In this document: positions 16,928 to 24,064 of the stretch, one piece after another
How the letters are laid out: the number at the start of each line of letters is the position of its first letter
How positions within the stretch are numbered: position 1 is the stretch's first letter
NCBI GenBank assembly: GCA_003598055.1
Contig: QZKI01000016.1
Coordinates: 1 to 39,839, forward strand
Length of the DNA stretch: 39,839 nt
Direction: 5' to 3'
Origin: Candidatus Abyssobacteria bacterium SURF_17
GTDB lineage: Bacteria > Abyssobacteria > SURF-5
Program-made: the position numbers and the translations under genes
The notes under the pieces: generated by a model
What the model saw: only the letters and a program-made list of their open reading frames with translations
Told to the model about the DNA's origin: nothing
The model's database searches: none

Positions 16928-17815
16928 ATGGGTATGATTGACGGAAGACTTTATGCCCAAGAGAGGCTTCTGGATGTTGCCGGTCATGCCCTCCACGCTT
17001 ACTTGGGTGCTTCCCTCGTTACAAGTCGGCTGAACCAGAAGGCCGTCATTGTGCATGGCGAAGATATCATGCCGATGCTCGAATTCGTCGAAAAATTGGA
17101 GGCAAGACTCGGCAGTGACGCTGCAAAGAACACATTTTTCCCGCTCTATGTGGACTACATGTGCTTCAAAACTGCCATGGACGAGGGCCATCCACCCGTG
17201 ATTCTCGTGCTGGGCGCGGACCTCTCCACCGCCGACCTCGGTTGGGATTGCGGCGCATGCGGGTTTCCCACCTGTGCGGAATTCAACAAGTTCAAACGTG
17301 AAGAGGGCGGCCTCGGACGAATCGGAGCGGGGCCCTCATGCGCCTGGAAGAATTTCGATTATGGCATTGCCTGCGATTATGCCTGTGCCGCTGTCTACGA
17401 ACATAAGGTGGAAAGCCGAATCCTCGGAACCTTTGGAATGGTCAGCTTCGCGCTTGGATACCTCGATGACGTATCCGCCGCGCTCGCACTGTGCATCGGC
17501 CCGCCGGTCGAACTGTGGTGGTACAACCGACCCTCGCTCGCGCAATGGCGGGAGTACGACGACATTATGGAGCACTTCAGAAGGAACTATGCCTTTCACT
17601 TCCAGATGTTCAGTTCTGACCTGAGACCGCAAGTTAAGAAAGACGGCCCGTGGTGGGAGCAGGAAAAGGAGTTCGTCAGTATCGAGGCCGACCCAAAATA
17701 TTCCGAGTATCAGGAAAAGCTTATGGCAGCGCTGCTGGAAACCGTTGTTGAGGTGCGTCCAAAAGTTGAAGAAGCCAAAGCAAGGATGCGCGAACAGAAA
17801 ACCGAGCCCAAATAG
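16928..17815 (+). CDS. DUF2148 ferredoxin-domain protein, second of a tandem pair
   Basis: 295 residues. It shares the layout of the preceding protein but has diverged strongly: no clear AAKLM N-terminal motif, a VILVLGADLS strand, the Cys cluster WDCGACGFPTCAEF (C108, C111, C116) and C138 in GPSCAWKNFDYGIACDY, then GTFGMVSFALGYLDD. The CxxC-x4-C...C pattern again predicts an Fe-S cluster. A unique C-terminal part is rich in Trp and Tyr, then forms a charged helix (VEEAKARMREQ). GGAGG from the end of the first gene serves as its ribosome site. Two unlike members side by side suggest subunits of one complex; this is inference. Confidence 0.72.
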   Translation: MGMIDGRLYAQERLLDVAGHALHAYLGASLVTSRLNQKAVIVHGEDIMPMLEFVEKLEARLGSDAAKNTFFPLYVDYMCFKTAMDEGHPPVILVLGADLSTADLGWDCGACGFPTCAEFNKFKREEGGLGRIGAGPSCAWKNFDYGIACDYACAAVYEHKVESRILGTFGMVSFALGYLDDVSAALALCIGPPVELWWYNRPSLAQWREYDDIMEHFRRNYAFHFQMFSSDLRPQVKKDGPWWEQEKEFVSIEADPKYSEYQEKLMAALLETVVEVRPKVEEAKARMREQKTEPK

Positions 17816-17900
17816 CAAACTCTGCGCTTATATGGGAGGCCATGCTCAATGAAGGGCGGTTAACCGAATTGCCGAAGATGCAGAATGCAAAAACGAAGTC

Positions 17901-18731
17901 TCAATGCATCTCCCAGCCGCCGGTGATGTTTATGGCCTGGCCGGTCATGTAATCGGCGTCTTTTGAACAAAGGAACGCGACTACGCTGGCCACGTCCTCA
18001 GGCGTGCCGAAACGACCCACAGGGATGCTTTTTATCTTTTCCGCCACAATCTGCTCGACCGTTACCCCCGTGGCTTCTGCCTGCTTGGCATGTCCCTCGC
18101 GCGTGAGATCGGTGTCAATGAAACCCGGGCACACTGCATTCACGTTAATCTTGAACGGCCCCAGCTCAAGCGCCATGGCGCGGGTCAGTCCAATGATTGC
18201 CTGTTTCGCCGCGATGTATGCCGCCAGATAGGGCGCGGGTGTCTTGGCCGTGCGCGACGATAGATTTACGATCTTGCCGCCCTCGCCGTGCGCGATCATC
18301 CGTTGAGCCGCAGCCTTCGAACAAAGAAACGCGCCGGTCGCGTTGATGTTCAATGTGCGGCGCCATGCTTCCTCTTCCATCATGAGCACCGGCGCGGAAC
18401 CGGGATTGCCTCCGGCGTTGTTCACCAGAAAATCGATTCGCCCGAGTTCGGAGACCGTCTGCTCCATCATTGCCTCGACTTCGTCGCTCTTCGTGACGTC
18501 GCATCTGACCGCGAGCGCGCGCACACCGTAAGCGCGCAGCTCTTCGGCGGTCTTGTTCAGTTGGTCCCACGAGCCCGTTCCATATCCGGGCGCATCTTTG
18601 AAGTCGGCACAGATATCGCTGATGACAACATCGGCGCTTTCTTGCGCGAACCGCCGCGCAATGCCCGCACCGATTCCCGTTATCCGTCCTACGCCGGTGA
18701 TTAGAGCAACCTTGTTCTTGATTCCGTCCAC
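17901..18731 (-). CDS. Short-chain dehydrogenase/reductase
   Basis: 276 residues from GTG 18731, chosen because GGAGG stands seven bases upstream and because the protein then begins MDGIKNKVALITG as expected for the family; a longer GTG frame from 18767 lacks a ribosome site. Classical SDR motifs: the dinucleotide loop TGVGRITGIGAG, the NNAGG segment, the catalytic Ser in VNLSSRTAK and YIAAK (Tyr and Lys), and the C-terminal GQAINITGGW. The extra residues in the glycine loop (TGVGRITGIG rather than TGxxxGIG) and a longer acidic insertion after the second strand are notable. An NAD(P)-dependent alcohol/ketone conversion is expected; the substrate is unknown. Confidence 0.85.
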   Translation of the reverse strand: MDGIKNKVALITGVGRITGIGAGIARRFAQESADVVISDICADFKDAPGYGTGSWDQLNKTAEELRAYGVRALAVRCDVTKSDEVEAMMEQTVSELGRIDFLVNNAGGNPGSAPVLMMEEEAWRRTLNINATGAFLCSKAAAQRMIAHGEGGKIVNLSSRTAKTPAPYLAAYIAAKQAIIGLTRAMALELGPFKINVNAVCPGFIDTDLTREGHAKQAEATGVTVEQIVAEKIKSIPVGRFGTPEDVASVVAFLCSKDADYMTGQAINITGGWEMH

Positions 18732-18753
18732 GATAGGCCCTCCATAATTCTTG

Positions 18754-18782
18754 TTCGCAAATGTCACACGATGCTATATAAT
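18754..18782 (+). promoter_or_regulatory. Candidate sigma70 promoter for the creatininase/oxidoreductase operon
   Basis: TTCGCA (18754-18759), 17 bases, then a perfect TATAAT (18777-18782). The leader to the ATG at 18859 would be about 70 bases. It lies in the divergent gap with the SDR gene. Confidence 0.45.
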
Positions 18783-18858
18783 ACATGAAATCCGGCCGCA
18801 TCATCTACATTGGACGTGTGAGCGGGCGCGCAGACAGGAGTCGCGCCATCAGGAAATT

Positions 18859-19902
18859 ATGAATTCCAACATCCTTAAAGCCGAAGAAATGCGCTATCCA
18901 CAGATGCGCGATTTGAATCGCGACAAGACGCTCCTCATTCTACCCGTGAGTTCGCTCGAGGTGCACGGCCACCATCTGCCCATGGGGATGGACACATTCT
19001 TTGCTACGCTTCAGGCCGAAGACCTCGCAGAAGCCTTCGCCGAGGCTCATCCCGATTGGGCGGTGGTGCTTTATCCGCCGCTCACGCTGGGTACCGACGA
19101 ACTCCCCCTTGCCGGTTCTGTCTCAGCGACACCTCGTGTGGTAAGGGATGCGGTCATGGGCTTCGGCAATTCGCTTGTGGGTCACGGTTTCAAATATATT
19201 GTGGTGACAAATGGACACGGCGGCCCTCGGCAGCCTCCGGCAATCGAGGAAGCGTGCCACAGAATCAGCGTGAAACGAAGGTCCGTGATGATTGCGCCCT
19301 CGATGCGTGTCCTCTATTCATATGTGACCGGCGATGCTATTCCGAGAATCGAGGCCGAGATCGGACGCCCACTGACCGACATCGAAAAGTCTGCCCTCAG
19401 CACCGGCGGCGAGCATGCCGCAGTACTTGAGACTTCCCTCCTGCTTGCTTACCGGCCGGAACTTGTCTCTGACGTGTACAAACAATGCCCGTACGACACT
19501 CCGCCGCGGGTTCCTTCGATAGGGCGTATCGGACGAGTGCTGTCAGCCCCTTTCAAGGTCCTCGGGCTTGCCAACGTGGCCGAAAAAGTCAACCTCATTT
19601 TCGACGGACTCGCGGGCAACATCGGCTGGTGGATGAACACACACAGGGGCTATGGTGACCACGTTGTTACCTATATGGGCAACCCATCTGCGGCCTCGTC
19701 CGAACTTGGAATGGCTCTGCGGAAATTAATAGCGCGCGACCTGCTGGAGGAGGTCGAGGCCGTTATCTCGGGACGGCGTTTGCCTTCCGAGGTACACAGC
19801 ATTTTCTGGACGATTCCCGTGGCGCGGACTGATTTCTTTAGGAATCTTGGCATTGCGATTGGCGCACTGATTGTTATTGTAGGAATGTTGTTACTTCTCT
19901 GA
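18859..19902 (+). CDS. Creatininase-family amidohydrolase with C-terminal membrane anchor
   Basis: 347 residues from ATG 18859 (AGGA just upstream). Creatininase-family metal ligands appear at the expected places: E34, H36 and D45 in SLEVHGHHLPMGMD, and a later GGEHAAVLETS segment supplies His and Glu. The VTNGHGG loop is typical. These enzymes open cyclic amides or hydrolyse formamides with two metals (creatinine, riboflavin-pathway and mycofactocin relatives). Unusually, the last 23 or so residues form a membrane helix (IAIGALIVIVGMLLLL), so the enzyme is probably tail-anchored to the inner membrane. It is followed after 64 bases by a Tat-exported FAD oxidoreductase. Confidence 0.82.
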   Translation: MNSNILKAEEMRYPQMRDLNRDKTLLILPVSSLEVHGHHLPMGMDTFFATLQAEDLAEAFAEAHPDWAVVLYPPLTLGTDELPLAGSVSATPRVVRDAVMGFGNSLVGHGFKYIVVTNGHGGPRQPPAIEEACHRISVKRRSVMIAPSMRVLYSYVTGDAIPRIEAEIGRPLTDIEKSALSTGGEHAAVLETSLLLAYRPELVSDVYKQCPYDTPPRVPSIGRIGRVLSAPFKVLGLANVAEKVNLIFDGLAGNIGWWMNTHRGYGDHVVTYMGNPSAASSELGMALRKLIARDLLEEVEAVISGRRLPSEVHSIFWTIPVARTDFFRNLGIAIGALIVIVGMLLLL

Positions 19903-19966
19903 TGTTGGTTTTTCCCGCTGTCCTCTCCTGCACGAAATCTCCCCATTAGACAGGAGGATGCGATCG

Positions 19967-21307
19967 ATGAAATTGTCACGCCGCTCATTTCTGTATGCCG
20001 CTGGGATCGGCGTTGGAGCTTTAGCGGCGCCGGGTGTCGGTGGATTGATGACGTCTCACACAGGCGTCGAGACGAGCACTCCGCGCGGGGAGAGTCTATG
20101 GACCTCAGAGATACCGCCGCTGCCGCCCGTGTCGCCGCTCGAGAATGACCGTGCAGTCGACCTAGCCATTGTAGGAAGCGGCTACACGGGTCTCGCATGC
20201 GCATATTATGCTAAAAGGATGCGGCCGGACTGGTCGGTAATTGTGCTCGAATCGCATCGGCTTGGCTCGGGAGCGAGCTCGCGCAATTCGGGTGCGGTGA
20301 GCACAGCCTACCGCGGCGTGGGAACAAATGGGATGACGCTTCGCGGTTATGAGCGTCTGATGCGCTTCATCGAAGAAGAGGAAATCGAGTGCGATTTCAC
20401 GCGCGGCGGCGTCATTGAACTGTACCCGTCGAGCCGACAGGCGGAGCGGGTTCGTTCATCACTCAGTTCGGGTCAGAAATGGATTTCGGCTTCCGAGCTC
20501 GAGGAAGGCATGCACACACCGTTTTACGCAGGCGCAGTAGAAAACGAAGAGTATTCCACCCTTCATCCGGCGAAGTTGGTTGCGGGCCATGTCCGCGCGG
20601 CGCAGCGGTTGGGAGTCGACCTGTTCGAGAATTCACCCGTGGTGGAGGTGAAAGGAGGCAAACCTGCCGAGCTTGTCACACCGAAGGCTCGGGTGCGCGC
20701 CAACTACGTATTCATTGCAACAAATGCGCACACGCCGCGCCTCGGGTTGCTTAAGTACGTGATGATGCCCGTTCATCAATACACTTTTGCCACCCGAAGG
20801 CTCACAGAGGAAGAAATCAAGATATATGGGGTGGACCGCTGGAACATGCGGTTCGAGCGAAGCGTGCTGCCCGTGACCACCCATGTGACTCCGAGCGGCC
20901 ACTTCTTCATCCGCATCGTGCTCGGATATGCCGGCCACAACTCATGCGAATGGAAAGGCATCGGGAGGGCCCGGAACCGAGCCGCTGAGATGTTCCGGCG
21001 ACGCTACCCATGGATTTCAGACGTCGAGCTCACGCATGGATGGCATGGCGTGACCGGTCACACGTTGCTTGGACGCGAGATAGCATGCCCGGTATTGGGA
21101 GAAAACGTTCATGTCAGCGCCGCTTATAACGGCCTCGGAGTAATGCCCGGCCACAATAACGGCTATTTGACCGCCTGCCGCATAACGGGCCAACCGGAGC
21201 CGGATATCAGCCTGCTTTCAGGCGCTTCAGGTCACATTCCTATCCCCGGCGAGTTTTACAGAAGCCTGATCTTCAAGCCATTCATGGCTGTGGCAGCCCC
21301 GGCGTAA
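19967..21307 (+). CDS. Tat-exported FAD-dependent amine/amino-acid oxidoreductase (DAO family)
   Basis: 446 residues from ATG 19967. AGGAGG (19952-19957) abuts an earlier ATG at 19958 with no spacing, so the ATG nine bases further is the better start. A twin-arginine signal (LSRRSFLYAAGIGVGALAAP) predicts folded export. The Rossmann FAD loop is AIVGSGYTGLACAYYA at about 66-81, and the GASSRNSGAVS segment (about 104-114) is typical of DAO/DadA enzymes near the flavin. The C-terminal HGWHGVTGHT and NGLGVMPGHNNG segments complete the fold. The family oxidises amino acids or N-methyl amines. Pairing with a creatininase homologue suggests catabolism of a nitrogen compound, but this is inference. 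Confidence 0.83.
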   Translation: MKLSRRSFLYAAGIGVGALAAPGVGGLMTSHTGVETSTPRGESLWTSEIPPLPPVSPLENDRAVDLAIVGSGYTGLACAYYAKRMRPDWSVIVLESHRLGSGASSRNSGAVSTAYRGVGTNGMTLRGYERLMRFIEEEEIECDFTRGGVIELYPSSRQAERVRSSLSSGQKWISASELEEGMHTPFYAGAVENEEYSTLHPAKLVAGHVRAAQRLGVDLFENSPVVEVKGGKPAELVTPKARVRANYVFIATNAHTPRLGLLKYVMMPVHQYTFATRRLTEEEIKIYGVDRWNMRFERSVLPVTTHVTPSGHFFIRIVLGYAGHNSCEWKGIGRARNRAAEMFRRRYPWISDVELTHGWHGVTGHTLLGREIACPVLGENVHVSAAYNGLGVMPGHNNGYLTACRITGQPEPDISLLSGASGHIPIPGEFYRSLIFKPFMAVAAPA

Positions 21308-21358
21308 GAGATGGGGACAGAGAGATTTCCCGGAAATTGGAAATTGTAAATGATATTC

Positions 21359-21442
21359 TTGTAGTGGCGGCCCTGCGTGACCGCTCGCGGCGAGCCGCTC
21401 GCGGCGAGCCGGCCGGGCGCCCACATAGGGGCGCCCCTACAA
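21359..21442. repeat. Compound family B element with internal 14-bp tandem repeat
   Basis: The element is bounded by TTGTAG and CTACAA. Its left half reads TTGTAGTGGCGGCCC and its right half holds GGGCGCCC, ACATAG, GGGCGCCCCTACAA. In the middle CCGCTCGCGGCGAG occurs twice head to tail (21381-21394 and 21395-21408), a recent tandem duplication. Confidence 0.75.
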
Positions 21443-21488
21443 TTGCAGGACACTTTCACAGCGGGGAACAGCCGCAACCAAACAATGT

Positions 21489-21587
21489 CATTGCGAGGAG
21501 CGCAGGGTCGCAGACCCGCGCGACGAAGCAATCTCTCCATCATATGGAGATTGCTTCGCTCGGATCTGCGACCCTTTGCTCGCAATG
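21489..21587. repeat. Family A palindromic element, copy 3
   Basis: 99 bp with CATTGCGAG and CTCGCAATG ends and the inner GAAGCAATCTC/GAGATTGCTTCG pair. The GGTCGCAGACC motif between the outer and inner arms is shared with copy 4. Confidence 0.85.
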
Positions 21588-21726
21588 ACTGCGGATTGGA
21601 GATCACGACAGAAATTCAGGATTTCCGTCATTAGTAGTACAGAGCCCTCTTTCTCGCTGTGACATGTCTGTTCGACCTGATTCATGCTCCTTCCAGAGGC
21701 AGGGCTCTGTCCCTTCTCGTTCCCGT

Positions 21727-22956
21727 TCAGAACTCATACACAACATTCATGAAGAGTGTGTCCTGTTCGTCATCAGTTCCGTCATCATCGAGGAATGAAT
21801 GCTTGCTCGACCAATCGTGCCGGTATTCGAGCCGGGTCATCAGGTGGTCGGTCCAGTGGTACTCGCCGGCAAGCGTTATCTCGTATAGGTCCTGGTCAGT
21901 ACCGGTGCGCGAACCGCCGTCGTCGTTGAACCATTCACCTCGTAGCGCGACTCCCACCTTTTCGCTTAAATCGTAATCCAGAATACCTGCAAACCCTTGC
22001 CAGTGGGCATCACCGCCGTCGAGAGCGATATCTTCCTCCGAGCCATAGTCGTAATTGAAGATGCATTTCAGCTTGTCTGTCGCCTGATAGGTGCTGACGA
22101 GGTCTATCACGCCCCGCTTATCGCCTTCATTATTAGTCTGTTCGGGACCATACATCCAGTTAAGATAAAAAACGAATGCCTCCGTCGGCGTGATTGCCAA
22201 CTGGCCCCCAAGACTCTTGGAATCGTTGTTGTCAACAACGTTGTCCCAGCCATTGACAATGTGTTGGGTATAGCTGATTTTGTCACTGAACGGGTAGGTA
22301 AACCTTACGCCGGTGTGCGTGAACGGGATTGCGAACCCGAAGAGGAATGAGCGCGAGTAGTTCGGGTTGTCCTTGCTTTCTATTACCTCGGCGCCGTGGT
22401 GTGTGACGAATTTTCCGAAAGCTACATCGAGGCCGTTTCCTATGGGCGCTCTGTATGTTACATACGCCTGCTGAACATCGAAATCGTCCGAGCTGTCCCC
22501 GAAATCGGGGTCCAAATCAATGAGGTCGGCAATCTGGCCGAAATTCAGGTCGAAACGGAAGCCAGCTTCCCCGGGATTCTCGATCGGCCTTTCGACGTAA
22601 AGCTCGAGCAAATCAAAGCTGAAGCTATTGTGGTCGATGTCGAAAACGCGGAGAGCATTCCCGGCTTTTCTGGTATCCGGATTATTGAAATTGTATCCGT
22701 AAGCCATGTCAACAAACCCGCCGATTTCAAGGCCTTCAAGAAAAGTGACCGGCTGCTCCACTGCGGCAGCTTGTTCCTCTTGCGGTTGAGCGAGTGCGGT
22801 TGCCGGTGTTGCCTCCAACTCTGCAACTCGCTTCTCCAATTGTTCTATCCGCCGGAGCAACTGGTCCACAGACTGCTCTCCAGCAAGCAAGAGAGTTGGC
22901 ATAAATGCCGGCAATAGGACGACGACCAGAAAACATACGAAAATCCGTTTGCTCAT
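21727..22956 (-). CDS. Outer-membrane beta-barrel porin
   Basis: 409 residues from ATG 22956, with GGAGGAGG upstream. A signal peptide (ends near LLLAG) is followed by a short coiled coil (SVDQLLRRIEQLEKRVAELEA region, about 30-50), a Gln/Ala-rich linker, then a long stretch of alternating beta strands separated by Asp/Asn/Gly turns. The last residue is Phe after NVVYEF, the usual sorting signal of outer-membrane barrels. The coiled coil plus barrel layout and GGFVDMAYGYNFN opening match the OmpL-like putative porin (BBP2) family. It would allow diffusion of small solutes. It stands alone on the minus strand. Confidence 0.85.
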   Translation of the reverse strand: MSKRIFVCFLVVVLLPAFMPTLLLAGEQSVDQLLRRIEQLEKRVAELEATPATALAQPQEEQAAAVEQPVTFLEGLEIGGFVDMAYGYNFNNPDTRKAGNALRVFDIDHNSFSFDLLELYVERPIENPGEAGFRFDLNFGQIADLIDLDPDFGDSSDDFDVQQAYVTYRAPIGNGLDVAFGKFVTHHGAEVIESKDNPNYSRSFLFGFAIPFTHTGVRFTYPFSDKISYTQHIVNGWDNVVDNNDSKSLGGQLAITPTEAFVFYLNWMYGPEQTNNEGDKRGVIDLVSTYQATDKLKCIFNYDYGSEEDIALDGGDAHWQGFAGILDYDLSEKVGVALRGEWFNDDGGSRTGTDQDLYEITLAGEYHWTDHLMTRLEYRHDWSSKHSFLDDDGTDDEQDTLFMNVVYEF

Positions 22957-23251
22957 GTTGTTCCTCCTCCCATTTGTTCGACAGAATATGCTCACGCAGC
23001 GAGCAGTTGCTGCAAGAATAAGCAGCGTCGTCATTGGTTGACTCTGCTCAACACAAGGATCAGGCGCCGAAACCAACGACTCCAAGAAAAGAAAAGTGCA
23101 TAGAATCAGCAAGTTTTGCGGGGTCTTGTGCAGCCTCACGAAAATGTTCGCTCGCGCGGCTGCATGCGGGGGTGCCGGCAGAAAGAGCAATAACGGTGCC
23201 AGCCCTTCTGAGCATGCGCGGGGTTACATGCGGAAGAACCATTCTAGCCGT

Positions 23252-23369
23252 CATTGCGAGCGAAGGGCCACAGGCCCGAGGGTCGCAGACCCGAGCGGAG
23301 CAATCTCTGTTTCGGTATCCTCAAATTCTGCGAATGAGATTGCTTCGGTCGCGTTGCTCTCTCGCAATG
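23252..23369. repeat. Family A palindromic element, copy 4
   Basis: 118 bp. The ends and inner arms are as in the other copies; its first 40 bases closely match copy 1, including GCGAGCGAAGGGCC and CAGGCCCGAGGGTC. Confidence 0.85.
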
Positions 23370-23490
23370 ACGAAACAGTTGCCTAATTCTGAGGAGAGTG
23401 AAGCACTAATCTTATTGATACTCGGAGTGGGTCAAAAAGCGGGGCACTTCAGCGACCGCCCCTTTACTTTTGCGCCCTTAGACGGTATCC

Positions 23491-23496
23491 TATAAT
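23491..23496 (+). promoter_or_regulatory. Possible -10 box of the iscU/iscS-like operon
   Basis: A perfect TATAAT 34 bases before the ATG at 23530. The -35 region at 17 bases (TTTTGC) is poor, so an activator or another sigma factor may be needed. Confidence 0.3.
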
Positions 23497-23529
23497 CAGT
23501 CGATACAGTGAATAGCGGAGGTGCTAGAC

Positions 23530-24042
23530 ATGTACTCAAAGACAGTGATGGACCATTTCAAAAATCCCAGAAATGTGGGTGAGATGAAGGACCCCGATGG
23601 AGTCGGGGAGGTAGGGAATCCTATTTGTGGTGATATGATGAAAGTTTTCATCAAGGTCCGCGATGAACGCATTGACGACATCAAATTTCTCACGTTCGGC
23701 TGCGGCGCCGCCATCGCCGTCTCAAGCATGATGACGGAGATGGCGAAAGGGAAAACAATTGATGAAGCAAGAAACATCACGAACAAATCGGTCGCCGATG
23801 CGCTCGAAGGTCTTCCAAAGAACAAACTTCACTGCTCAAACCTCGGGGCGGATGCGCTCCAGTTGGCCATCAAGAACTACGAAGACAGAAAGGCCGGCAA
23901 ACCCGTGGCTCAGGAAGAGGGTCAAGATAAGCACGAACATATCCACGGAGGCAAGTGCCAATGTCCGTACTGCGATGCCGACCTGGTCGGAGGAGCAGAG
24001 TTCTGCGCTAATTGTGGCCAGGTAATAGAGCATGAACATTAA
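23530..24042 (+). CDS. IscU/NifU-N-like Fe-S scaffold with C-terminal zinc ribbon
   Basis: 170 residues from ATG 23530, chosen because GGAGG at 23517-23521 is eight bases upstream; a GTG three codons earlier overlaps that site. The IscU scaffold residues are present: C33 and D35 in NPICGD, C58 in TFGCGAA and C102 in LHCSNLGADAL. A linker leads to a rubredoxin-like zinc ribbon with C145-x2-C148 and C159-x2-C162, plus a His-rich segment (HEHIHGGKC) and an HEH tail. The scaffold would assemble [2Fe-2S] clusters. The IscS homologue follows 22 bases later. The ribbon is an addition not found in ordinary IscU and could deliver metal or bind a partner. Confidence 0.85.
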   Translation: MYSKTVMDHFKNPRNVGEMKDPDGVGEVGNPICGDMMKVFIKVRDERIDDIKFLTFGCGAAIAVSSMMTEMAKGKTIDEARNITNKSVADALEGLPKNKLHCSNLGADALQLAIKNYEDRKAGKPVAQEEGQDKHEHIHGGKCQCPYCDADLVGGAEFCANCGQVIEHEH

Positions 24043-24064
24043 ACGGGTCTAAGGAGCACTCGCA

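Larger units (their letters stand above)
21308..21726. other. Intergenic region holding one family B and one family A element
   Basis: A 419-base gap between convergent genes (oxidoreductase and porin). Apart from the compound palindromic element at 21359-21442 and the family A copy at 21489-21587 nothing was recognised; no terminator with a T-run was seen. Confidence 0.6.
22957..23529. other. Divergent intergenic region with one family A element
   Basis: A 573-base gap between the porin and the iscU-like gene. It holds family A copy 4 (23252-23369) and a TATAAT box near the iscU-like gene. The rest shows no gene or clear structure. Confidence 0.6.

Noticed and set aside
18732..18767. Longer SDR start at GTG 18767
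   Set aside because: It lacks a ribosome site, covers the divergent promoter, and gives an N-terminus unlike SDRs; GTG 18731 has GGAGG in front.
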